A DNA stretch of 28,435 nt from CAJQHK01 sp038142525 (GCA_038142525.1 JAYQKE010000022.1:1-28435); one strand, 5' to 3'. Shown: positions 9,243-17,360, counted from the first letter of the stretch. Notes: generated by a model not told the origin, from the letters alone. Made by a program: numbers and translations.

Positions 9243-10748
9243 TTAACCACGAAAAGAATATTCATCTTCAATGGATATTTTAAGATCATTAATTTGTCCT
9301 ATATCTTTAAAAACATCCATTTCTAACATTTTATTTATTGTAAGAATTAAATTTTCTTTCTCTCTTAAAAGATTATCTCTATGAAATTTATCCCTACTAT
9401 TATCATCTGATTTAGAGAATATTAAATACATTACCTTATTTTCAATCAAAGAAAAATTTAATAATTCAAATTTTAACATTTTTCCCCAATCTTCTTGTTT
9501 CTTTAAATCTAAATAGTTACAAATAAACTGCCAAAAAGGTTCAGCATTTCTTATCTGATATTTTTTTTTTTTATTATTCTTCTCTTCTTCTTTTTTGTTG
9601 TCAGTTTCTGATTTTTTGATTATCTTTGTTAGTGTTTCTTGATTTAAAAATGATCTGTTTTTAATCAAAGTAAAAATATAAGAAGATTGAGATTTTACTT
9701 CTTTTTTACCTGAAATTACATTTTTTACATCAGTTTGATTTAAAAAATAATAAAGGAGTTTTTCAATATTATCTTCTGAAAAATCATCTATTTCTTGTGA
9801 TAATTTAATAAATTCTTTTTCTATATCTTTTTTTGATATTCCAAGATTAATCAACTCATCAATTCTACTTAGATTAAAAGGATAGCTTGTTACAATAGGA
9901 TTGTCTTTTTTCTTTTCAGATAATAACTCACTATAAGCATTTTCAATTTCTTCTTCAGAGAATTTTTTAGTTTTTACTTTTTGATTATTGGTTTCGTCAA
10001 TCTCATTAACCATCTTTAAATTTTCTAATGGAATTTTATTTTTTATATCAAAATTATCTTTAATACGAAAAATTAGTTCATCAACTTTTCTTCCAGATTT
10101 AACCTCTTCAAAAGTAAAAGATAAATCAGTTTTATCAGCCAATTCCTTTTGTGCCTTAAGAAGAAATCTTCTTTTAAAATCCTTATAAAATTTATACTCA
10201 CCCTCTTTTATTCCTATCATCAATTTTAATTTACCAAGTTTTATTTTATATTTTTTAATTCCCTTATATTGATTTAATATTTCATATAAACGAATAGAAG
10301 CCTTTGATTTTAAATAAAGTATATTTTCAAGATAATAAGAAGAAAAACTACCGCTTAAATCAATTAAATGAGATTTTAAAATATTATTAATTTCAAAAGT
10401 AATAGTACTAGGATTATTAGTTTTTATTCTTTTAAAAGGTGGAGCTCTATCCTGCACTTCATACTCCTTAAAACTAGATATATCTGATAATTCCTGAGGC
10501 ATATCAACAAAAACTTCCATTTTTTTTGCTAAATTCTTAACCTGAGTATAATTCCCCCTCCCCATTCCAAACTCTTCTAAAATATCAGATATATAAACAG
10601 TATGAGAATCTTCATTAGGATTTTTTCTGATCAATGATATAACTTTTGAAAAAAGTTTTAACTGTAAACCAGTATCAAAAAGAGAATAAAAGTTTAATTC
10701 ATTACTTTTTACAACAAGGTCATTTTGCTTCTTACTTTTGACAATCAT
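9243..10748 (-). CDS. Plasmid replication initiator, Rep_3 family with long C-terminal extension
   Basis: A 501-residue protein. Residues about 10-220 form the tandem winged-helix Rep_3 initiator: ELNFYSLFDTGLQLKLFSKV, then YYLENILYLKSKASIRLYEI with LNQYKG, KIKLGKLKLMIG and FYKDFKRRFLLKAQKEL. The usual Rep_3 protein is 250-350 residues; here a Lys/Glu-rich linker (about 255-400) leads to a compact C-terminal part beginning FWQFICNYLDLKKQEDWGKM. That part is vaguely like a DnaA N-terminal domain in size and pattern (inference). The start at 10748 lies 33 bases from the first of the 43-bp repeats, so the gene reads away from its iterons, as in iteron plasmids where Rep binds them to start replication and repress itself. 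The frame is fully open. Confidence 0.85.
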   Translation of the reverse strand: MIVKSKKQNDLVVKSNELNFYSLFDTGLQLKLFSKVISLIRKNPNEDSHTVYISDILEEFGMGRGNYTQVKNLAKKMEVFVDMPQELSDISSFKEYEVQDRAPPFKRIKTNNPSTITFEINNILKSHLIDLSGSFSSYYLENILYLKSKASIRLYEILNQYKGIKKYKIKLGKLKLMIGIKEGEYKFYKDFKRRFLLKAQKELADKTDLSFTFEEVKSGRKVDELIFRIKDNFDIKNKIPLENLKMVNEIDETNNQKVKTKKFSEEEIENAYSELLSEKKKDNPIVTSYPFNLSRIDELINLGISKKDIEKEFIKLSQEIDDFSEDNIEKLLYYFLNQTDVKNVISGKKEVKSQSSYIFTLIKNRSFLNQETLTKIIKKSETDNKKEEEKNNKKKKYQIRNAEPFWQFICNYLDLKKQEDWGKMLKFELLNFSLIENKVMYLIFSKSDDNSRDKFHRDNLLREKENLILTINKMLEMDVFKDIGQINDLKISIEDEYSFRG

Positions 10749-10780
10749 TTTTTATATAAAGTAATATTTATAAGGGTTTT

Positions 10781-10980
10781 TTAGCATTAATTTTGTCCCA
10801 TTTAACATTAAAACTGTCCACCTTTAGCATTAATTTTGTCCCATTTAACATTAAAACTGTCCACCTTTAGCATTAATTTTGTCCCATTTAACATTAAAAC
10901 TGTCCACCTTTAGCATTAATTTTGCCCCATTTAACATTAAAACTGTCCACCTTTAGCATTAATTTTGTCCTATTTAATAC
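10781..10980. repeat. Iteron array 1 (five copies of a 43-bp unit)
   Basis: Copies begin at 10781, 10824, 10867, 10910 and 10953, an exact 43-base period. Each unit has two related halves, TTTAGCATTAATTTTGTCCC and TTTAACATTAAAACTGTCCA, so the array can be read as alternating 21-22-bp iterons. Copy 4 has GCCCC for GTCCC and copy 5 is diverged and truncated. The array lies just upstream of rep and is the likely Rep binding region. Confidence 0.9.
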
Positions 10981-11043
10981 TATATTATTTAAAATAACAA
11001 GAAAATAATCCATTTTTTGAACAAAATCATTAAGTTAACAATA

Positions 11044-11152
11044 TAAACATTAATTTTGTCCCATTTAACATTAAAACTGTCCACCTTTAGCATTAATTTT
11101 GTCCCATTTAACATTAAAACTGTCCACCTTTAGCATTAATTTTGTCCCATTT
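11044..11152. repeat. Iteron array 2 (three copies of the same 43-bp unit)
   Basis: Copies begin at about 11044 (first four bases diverged), 11087 and 11130 (truncated after the first half), with the same 43-base period and sequence as array 1. A 60-base spacer of almost pure A+T (10981-11043) separates the two arrays. Confidence 0.88.
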
Positions 11153-11160
11153 ACAACTTA

Positions 11161-11493
11161 TTAAGCATTATAAAACAAGGGTTAATCAATACATTAAAAG
11201 TATTTAAAAGTTATTAAAAGTATTAAAAACTCCTCCTACCTCCTCATAAGAACCAAAATCTATTTCTTAAACTAATCTATAAGTATTTTTAGAAGAAGAA
11301 TTTATATATTTTAATAAGTAATAACTTTTGATACCCCTTAATCAATTTTAAAGACCTCCTAAAGCACAAAATATATCTTTTATTAGAAAAAAAGATAGAT
11401 GAAAAACAGAAACATCACTGTTAGTCGTTATAAATCAATTTAAAATATCACTCATTATTTAAATCATTATTTTAAATTTGTTTTACTAAAATA
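11161..11493. other. Non-coding AT-rich stretch beyond the iterons
   Basis: No gene seen. The first 80 bases carry short imperfect direct repeats of TTAAAAGTA (four near-copies between about 11190 and 11228), followed by a C-rich patch CTCCTCCTACCTCCTC (11230-11245). Both could be part of the origin. The remainder shows no structure I can support. Confidence 0.4.
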
Positions 11494-11626
11494 GGAAGCT
11501 ATGAGAAATTTGAGAAAAACCAAACTAAAATCCTATAACTACCGCTATTGCAATTAGAAGCGTTTTTGAAAAAAAGAATTATTTTTAAGAAAGAGGAGGG
11601 GAAGATTGTTATAACAATTGAAACAT
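11494..11626 (+). pseudogene. Decayed duplicate of the XRE regulator gene (3' half)
   Basis: The DNA closely follows the second half of the gene at 8271. Shared runs include AAATTTGAGAA, AACCAAACTAAAA/AATCAAACTAAAA, CCTATAACTAC, GCTATTGCAATTAGAAG and a 3' portion ending in ATTGTTATAA. Several indels and substitutions destroy the frame, and the first half is missing. It marks a duplication of regulator DNA on the far side of the origin from the intact copy. Confidence 0.75.
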
Positions 11627-11667
11627 GAAAAATTTTTTAAAAGATAATACATTAAAAATATTATAAA

Positions 11668-11836
11668 CCTCGATGTATTCTTTTGTATCTACCGTGTTTT
11701 TTTGTCATAATTTAAGAAGTGAGTTAAACTATATATTTATAATAAATATTACTTGTAAACTATAATACTTATATATAAGTATTACTATAAATAAAATTAT
11801 AGGTAATTTATATTTCTTGTAATATTTAATTAAAAA
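11668..11836 (+). repeat. Left arm of a 169-bp inverted repeat flanking the par segment
   Basis: This stretch is the reverse complement of 13311-13479 with only two differences (at ACCGTG versus ATCGTG, and GTCATA versus GTTATA). It contains a perfect 20-base palindrome at 11764-11783. No direct flanking duplication is visible outside the arms. Confidence 0.92.
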
Positions 11837-11940
11837 CACCTGTTTGTTGTTCTTTTGTACCTGTACCAAGCATAAAAATCAATTTTAACTATTAACATTA
11901 ACACATCTATAAAATTAATTATACCAGATTTTTAACCTTA

Positions 11941-12132
11941 TTGGTACTTTATTGGAATACTGTAAAAATGAGTGGAATTGTTGATCAGTTAAGAAAGGGT
12001 GGAGAGAAAATAACGGACGAAACTTTATCTCATATTTCTTTACTGCCACATAAGCACGTTATTCCTATGGGAACTTATTTTGTTGATGAGATCAATGAAA
12101 TAGATGGTTTAGAGAAAGTAGTACTGAAATAA
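11941..12132 (+). pseudogene. C-terminal fragment of a Tn3-family transposase
   Basis: About 63 residues are open from 11941. The segment LYWNTVKMSGIVDQLRKGG, then ITDETLSHISLL and HKHVIPMGTYFVD, matches the extreme C-terminus of Tn3-family TnpA, in which a W-N-T motif, a helix ending in R-x-x-G, an L-x-H-x-S-P-like element and a G-x-Y/F close the protein. Tn3 transposases are near 1000 residues, so more than 90 percent is missing. The apparent start is TTG and is not a real gene start. It lies inside the 169-bp inverted repeat pair next to parA, suggesting an old Tn3 element contributed to this segment. Confidence 0.6.
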
Positions 12133-12133
12133 T

Positions 12134-12187
12134 GTAAAAAGGTACGGTTTGGAATTAGAAATTATGGCTGAAACCGTACCTTTTTAC
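12134..12187 (+). terminator. Strong hairpin after the transposase fragment
   Basis: A perfect 17-base inverted repeat (12134-12150 with 12171-12187, GTAAAAAGGTACGGTTT) with a 20-base loop. The distal arm contains CCTTTTT, so it could act as a rightward terminator; the proximal arm would serve leftward transcripts less well. A transposon-end relic is an alternative. Confidence 0.55.
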
Positions 12188-12280
12188 ACGAATGTTGCTG
12201 AAGGTCCTATTGTAACAAATTTTTGATCCTTTCATGATAAGCTTCTCGTTTTTGATGGGGAATGGTTTATTATAAAGTAA

Positions 12281-12427
12281 TATTGTAAACTTGTAATATT
12301 AATTTCCTTATTATTTATTTACTTGACTACTTGACTACTTAACTACGAGTAATTATATTTACAGTGACTTGTGTGAAATATTGTAAACTTGTAACAATGT
12401 TTCTTTTATTACTTGCTTACTTGTTAA
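12281..12427. repeat. Direct repeats upstream of parA (candidate centromere/operator)
   Basis: Two exact copies of TATTGTAAACTTGTAA (12281-12296 and 12379-12394) bracket a cluster of ACTTGACT-type repeats (12321-12346, three near-copies), followed by TTACTTGCTTACTT (12409-12422). Repeats immediately upstream of a parA gene commonly form parS or the par operator. The function is inferred from position. Confidence 0.55.
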
Positions 12428-12443
12428 TCTAATTACAAATAAT

Positions 12444-13076
12444 ATGTTAATATCAGTTTATAGTTCTAAGGGTTCAGCAGGAAAGACTCCAATTTCAGCA
12501 AATATTGTTTTTGATAAAGATTTTTGCGTTGGAACAAATGAGGCTTTTCATATATATGATAATTTAATAGGGGATAATAAAATATTATCAATAGAAATGG
12601 AGCAGTCTTTTCCTAAGGAGTTAAAGGATGAGGATATTGATATGGTTTTTGATCTAGCAGGATCTATATCAAAATCATCTCATAGTATTACTTCTGCAAT
12701 TAAGTTGTCAGATGTGGTTCTGGTTCCAGTTTATAATGAATATAAGTCACTTGTTGGTGCTGTTAATACTATTAACCAAATTCATAATTTAAATAACAAC
12801 ATTATTGTTGTAGCAACAAAATTACAAAAACAAAAGTGCGATATGTTTAAACTAGATTGGACAGAAAGCGAAGATTTTAAGAATATAAAAAAAGTCATTG
12901 AGTCTAAAACTAATGTAACAGAAATATTACCATTAAAATTTTCTAAGGTTTTTGACAATATATTTGAAGAAAAGAAATCTATTAAACAAATTATGGACAG
13001 CAACGCATTAGCTAAATATAGTTATAAAGATGTTGCGGAACAGTTTGAGAGAATCTACAAATCAATTAATATTTAA
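12444..13076 (+). CDS. parA: ParA-like partition ATPase
   Basis: A 210-residue P-loop ATPase of the small ParA/MinD type that positions plasmid copies on the nucleoid. The deviant Walker A is at residues 9-15 (KGSAGKT, with the signature first lysine). The A' aspartate region reads DIDMVFDLAGSISK, and LSDVVLVPVYNEY matches the switch/Walker B strand of the family. The loop after the Walker A helix is more diverged than usual. No N-terminal HTH is present, as in ParF-like short ParAs. The next gene, starting 4 bases after its stop, is a small parB-like partner, and repeat sequences lie upstream. The gene is intact. Confidence 0.82.
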   Translation: MLISVYSSKGSAGKTPISANIVFDKDFCVGTNEAFHIYDNLIGDNKILSIEMEQSFPKELKDEDIDMVFDLAGSISKSSHSITSAIKLSDVVLVPVYNEYKSLVGAVNTINQIHNLNNNIIVVATKLQKQKCDMFKLDWTESEDFKNIKKVIESKTNVTEILPLKFSKVFDNIFEEKKSIKQIMDSNALAKYSYKDVAEQFERIYKSINI

Positions 13077-13079
13077 ATT

Positions 13080-13321
13080 ATGGGAAAAAAAGAATCTTGC
13101 TGACATCAATATAAAAAATACATCAATACTTCCATCTGAGGATAGGGCAAAACCTATTACAATAAAAAAGAGAGTTGGATAGTGAAATTATAAGTGTAAA
13201 AATCAAGCCCTCAGAAATGAAAAAACTTCTTGAAAGAAAGAATAGTGAGGTTGGAGATATGGCTCCTTTAAGTACTTATTTTAAACATTATTTAAGAACC
13301 AAGACTGATATTTTTAATTAA
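13080..13321 (+). pseudogene. Small ParB-like partner of ParA (two frame changes)
   Basis: The ATG at 13080 starts MGKK; after a change in the A7 run, coding continues as NLADINIKNTSILPSED and RAKPITIKK. A second change near 13165-13180 leads to DSEIISVKIKPSEMKKLLE, then SEVGDMAPLSTYFKHYL and a stop at 13321. The repaired product is about 80 residues: a basic disordered N-terminus followed by a strand-helix-helix C-terminus like ribbon-helix-helix centromere-binding proteins encoded after small parA genes. Both corrections remove one base (or add two), unlike most shifts in this window. The last bases are inside the right inverted-repeat arm. Confidence 0.55.
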
Positions 13322-13479
13322 ATATTACAAGAAATATAAATTACCTATAATTTTATTTATAGTAATACTTATATATAAGTATTATAGTTTACAAGTAATA
13401 TTTATTATAAATATATAGTTTAACTCACTTCTTAAATTATAACAAAAAAACACGATAGATACAAAAGAATACATCGAGG
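13311..13479 (-). repeat. Right arm of the 169-bp inverted repeat
   Basis: Reverse complement of 11668-11836 with 167 of 169 bases identical. It begins within the last codons of the parB-like gene and ends 105 bases before the double-HTH gene. The internal palindrome is at 13364-13383. Confidence 0.92.
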
Positions 13480-13584
13480 CAAACGAGTAAATTCAAAGAT
13501 TAGTACTAATTTTAAAAAAAATACACAACCATAGATTGACAAAAATTTATTATTTTTTATATTTATATTTCTTTATATACAAAA

Positions 13585-14311
13585 ATGAAAAATAATATAA
13601 AAATAATTGCTCAAGCAAGGGGGATACAGTTAAAAGAACTAAGAAAATATGTAAATTTGTCTCAATCGACATTTAGCCTATTGGTAAATGGAAAAAGAAA
13701 TCTTGATATTGTAACATTAGATAAATTGTGTGATATTTTACAATGTTCAAGATCACAAATTTTAGGAGAAGAAAGTGTTGATAATATAATACATAATTCT
13801 TACATAGGTAAAATAAAAGAAAATAATGTCTCTTTATTGAGGATGAAAAACGAAATGTCTCAAAAAGATATTGCTCAAGAATTAGGAATAACCGTCGCTA
13901 TGCTTTCAATGATAGAAAATCGTAAAATCTCTATACCTAAAAAATACAATTACAACTAGCTAGTATATTTGATTGCAATATTAACGATCTATTTATTTCT
14001 GAAGTAGAAAAAAACATAGAATCAATAGGTAATGATAATGTTGATGATAATATAGAGTCGAAAGATAATAATGAAAATTATTATATTGACATAGCTTTGG
14101 AAATACTAGATGAAATTGAAGAAGAAAAAGGGATTGACATACCTAGAGAAGATAAGGTTGAGATAGTGAAACAAATATATGATTTGATCAAAAAATAAAT
14201 AATAATAAATATAGCAAGATAGAATTAATTAAGTCTTTTGATCAAAATTCTGAAAAAGTTATTATTGAAGGAGTTAATATTCCTAAATTATTAATATCAA
14301 AATTAAAATGA
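13585..14311 (+). pseudogene. Double helix-turn-helix regulator (one to two frameshifts)
   Basis: Two XRE-type HTH domains in tandem. The first covers residues 1-60 (IIAQARGIQLKELRKYVNLS, then FSLLVNGKRNLDIVTLDKLC). The second starts near residue 75 (LLRMKNEMSQKDIAQELGI, then MLSMIENRKISIP). The frame is lost at an A6 run near 13940-13945. Adding one A restores IQLQLASIFDCNINDLFIS, the natural end of HTH 2, plus an acidic C-terminal tail. A further added A near 14195 extends the reading to the TGA at 14309-14311, which overlaps the response-regulator ATG (ATGA). That overlap supports the longer version (about 242 residues). Probable transcription factor coupled to the receiver gene. Confidence 0.65.
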
Positions 14312-14845
14312 ATTTTACAAATGATAATAATAGTTTGAAAGGCCTTGCGAAGAGATCGAGTTTTGATAATAATATTTTTGAAAAAATTATTAAAAAAAGA
14401 GAACAGTAATAATATTTTATTTTGTGAGGATGCTGACGTTTCTTTTAGCTTGATAAAAAATATTCTAAGTAAAATTAAATATAAAGTTACCCAAGTAAAA
14501 GATGAGATGGATGCCTATAATTTAATTATTAATAATTACAATCCTGAATATATAGATATAGATCGTGATATGTTTTGTTTAATTATTATGGATCTTAATA
14601 TATCTAGAAATATTAAGTGTTTTGGATATAAAATATTACAGAAGATGAAAGAAGATAATATTTATATTCCGACTATAATATATTCTGGACAAGATGATAT
14701 AGAAACTATTACCAAATGCATGAGAATAAGCCCTATAGTTAAAGATTTCTTTTCAAAAAATAATCAAGACTCAAAAGAAACAGAAAGATTCTTAACATCC
14801 GTTGAAAAAGAAATTACCTTATTCAAGGATGGGAAAATAGAGTGA
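14308..14845 (+). pseudogene. Response regulator receiver-domain protein (one frame change)
   Basis: A stand-alone receiver (REC) domain of about 178 residues. The ATG at 14308 overlaps the stop of the double-HTH gene. A polar N-terminal leader runs to an A7 run (14392-14398); removing one A joins it to NNILFCEDADVSFSLIKNIL. The acidic pocket is C-E-D, the phosphorylated Asp is in LIIMDLNIS, the switch Ser is in IIYSGQDD, and the invariant Lys is in VKDFFSKN. No output domain is present, so it would relay phosphate or act by protein contact. The 3' end overlaps the convergent sensor-kinase gene by 27 bases. A downstream in-frame start could also yield the REC domain without the leader. Confidence 0.75.
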
Positions 14846-17196
14846 AAATTTTGTCCAATTTCCCTTTTTATTGCTATTTACCTTAATATCTCCATCGAAA
14901 GCAATCATAGATTTTTTACAAAATGACAAGCCTAAAGATATAGTTTCATCAGTATCTGAATAATCATCTTTGAATAAAGTTTTCTTTTTTCGCTATCAAT
15001 ATAGGAGTTTTTATTTTTTATATAAATAACATTAAAATTCTCCTCTTCTGAAAAACCTATATCAATTTGGCTTTTATATTTTAAAGCATTCTGCATGATA
15101 TTTAATATTACAAAAACTAATAAGTTGTAATCAGCATTTAAATTAAAATCATGATCTGGATTGTAATTAATTAGAAGACGATTATCATAAATAAATTTAT
15201 AATTATTTATAACATTATTTACTATATCGTTGCTGTTAAAATTTCTAAGATCTAATTCATTTTTGTCGATATTGTGATTACTAATATTATTTAATACAAT
15301 ATTAGTAATATTTTTACCCTTCTCTAAGCTAGAACTCATTATTTCAAGAAATAAAATTGTTTCGTCGTAATTCGTTTTAGGTATAATTATTTTGTTTATC
15401 TGTTGTTCGACTTTTTTATCTTTTAATAATTTTAACATCAAAAGAGACATCTTACTTGTTTCAATAAGTGGCTTCTGGGAATCAGACACAACTTTATTTT
15501 CTAATTTCTTAATATTATTTATTGTGTTTTTTAGCTTATAATTTGCACAAAATTCTTTAAATCTTAATTTACTATCTAGATACTTTGATGCAATACAAAA
15601 GCTTGCTGTTGATATCATGAAGAACAAATTATTTGTCAACATTTTTAAGTCCACATCTTGCCCACTATATATCGTAAATAATAAAATATTTACTAAGTAT
15701 AATATAACATTCGCTATGCATATAATTGATGTTTGTTTGGCATTCCAAGGCATTATAGTTGATAATGCAACCATAGCTAATATCAGTCCATTATAATATG
15801 GTGAACAAGCACCTTTTTCGGTTAAAAATATCAATATATTTATAAATATATAAAACCCTGAAATTGCGATGAAACTTAATTTTTTTATATGGTTTTTTAA
15901 TTTCTTGTAAATTAATAATAATATAAATATTATTAAGCTTGTTACCAATCTGACCGACCACATTAACGGAGCTTGTTCTTGATATAAAACAGAATCAAGA
16001 ACCCCAAATAAAACAACAAAAATAAAAGCAATACTAAGAACAATATTGAATCTTTTCAAATACAGATTATCCTCATATTCTTTATAAGATTTTGACAAAT
16101 TAGAATTTTCTATATTTTTTATTTCTAGACATAAGTTAATTCCAGTTGAGTCTGTAAAAGTTTTATATTGTCCTAAATTATTAGCTATATTAATCATATC
16201 ATTTTCATTTCTATAAATTAAGTGCCAGTCTAATAACAATTCCATTAAATATTTATCATTATTATCAATATGCATATTTGTTACTAATAATTTTCCATTA
16301 TCTTTTAGGGAATTATAAAAAATATTAACCAATCTTTGGCATAATTTATCGGATAAATAATCAAACAAGCCACAACAATAAATAAAATCAAACTTTTTGT
16401 TTATAACTTTTTGGAAAGCACTGTTACTGGTTAAATCAAATACAGATTTTTCAATTAAATTAATGTTAAAATTTTTATGCTTAACTGAAGATAATATTGT
16501 ATTTTTGATAAAATCCAAAGTTTCTTTGTTAAAATCTAATAAGTTAAAAGTACAGTTTATTTCAGGATCATTATTGCTTAGATACTTTTTTACACCTAAA
16601 GCTGGGCCACATCCTGCTGATAAGATCTCAACATCTTCTAGATTATTGTTTATTGCATTATTAATTGACTCATCAATGTAAGAAGAAATTTTAGATGTTC
16701 TGTTTTTAACAGAGTTAGAAATTGGAATATTTGTATAATAAACATTTATAAATTTTGAAAACAAAGAATCTCCCTCATCTTGTAATTCTTGTATCATATA
16801 CATCATTTTGTAGTCCCCTGCAAAACCTAATGGCTTGTTAAAGGCTCTATTTGGAAATGGAGCTAGCATAAAATATTTACCTAATTTTTCTCGAGTGATT
16901 TTTGTATATGATAAAAATTCGTCTTTTGAAATATTGCAGCAAAATCGTGATAAATTATTAGCTAAAAGAGAGAGATGATCAATTAAAGGTGAATAATTAT
17001 TTAAGATAAATTCTTTATTAATTTGTGAATTTGTTATTTTAAAATTTTCACTATCTAAAAATTCTTTAACATCTTTTAAAAATAATACAATATCATCAAG
17101 CGAATCTATAAAATTATTTTTAACATTCTTATTTCTAATTAATTTGCCTATTTGATCTTGATATGAAGAAGAATCCTCTTGAATTAAAGCTTTCAT
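14819..17196 (-). CDS. Fusion of PhcB-type SAM methyltransferase and six-TM sensor kinase (frameshift near 3' end)
   Basis: Residues 1-360 resemble PhcB-type methyltransferases, which make hydroxy-fatty-acid methyl ester signals: FMLAPFPNRAFNKPLGFAGD, YKMMYMI, then SAM motif ILSAGCGPA (about 191-199) and DFIYCCGLFDYL. Residues about 385-540 form six membrane helices like the CqsS/LqsS/PhcS sensors. A coiled linker and histidine-kinase region follow. In the DHp helix the expected H-D/E-x-R-x-P reads SDSQKPL, with Ser where the phosphoacceptor His should be. The N-box ILNIMQNALKY is present. The frame stops at 14932; adding one base at the T4 run 14980-14983 restores LFKDDYSDTDETISLGLSFC and an end at 14819 (about 790 residues). 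The usual D-x-G-x-G box is not seen. The gene is divergent from HU. Confidence 0.8.
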
Positions 17197-17328
17197 TGAT
17201 TAGCTAGGTTAAATATATCAGGAAGATGATAAAATGTACTTTAATCTAAATCTACAAATTAGATTCTTGAAATAATTACTCAATTTATTGAATAACAAAA
17301 TTATAAATATAAACTGTAAATAATCTAT

Positions 17329-17360
17329 AAATATTACAAGAAATAAATATTACAAGAAAT
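17329..17360 (+). repeat. Tandem 16-bp repeat directly before the HU start codon
   Basis: Two exact, abutting copies of AAATATTACAAGAAAT (17329-17344 and 17345-17360) end at the base before the HU ATG. The same 16-mer occurs at 13320-13335 and, inverted, at 11812-11827 in the par inverted repeat. The AAGAAAT end may serve as a weak ribosome-binding site. Confidence 0.8.

Larger units (their letters stand above)
10749..11160. other. Probable plasmid replication origin (oriV)
   Basis: The two iteron arrays with an AT-only spacer between them lie directly upstream of a Rep_3 initiator gene, the standard layout of an iteron-controlled origin. No convincing DnaA box was found by eye. The AT-rich spacer is the natural candidate for strand opening. 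Confidence 0.75.

Noticed and set aside
9988..10188. Plus-strand ORF inside rep
   Set aside because: Antisense shadow of the Rep_3 winged-helix coding region; no recognisable motif or leader.
10781..11152. Regular repeats resembling a CRISPR array
   Set aside because: The 43-bp units are tandem with no unique spacers and lie next to a Rep gene; they are iterons.
12782..13003. Minus-strand ORF inside parA
   Set aside because: Antisense to an intact ParA with Walker motifs.
11668..13479. Inverted-repeat pair as an intact transposon
   Set aside because: No complete transposase is enclosed, and no target duplication flanks the arms; only a Tn3 tail remains.
16397..16681. Plus-strand ORF inside the methyltransferase-kinase fusion
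   Set aside because: Antisense shadow of the SAM-binding region.
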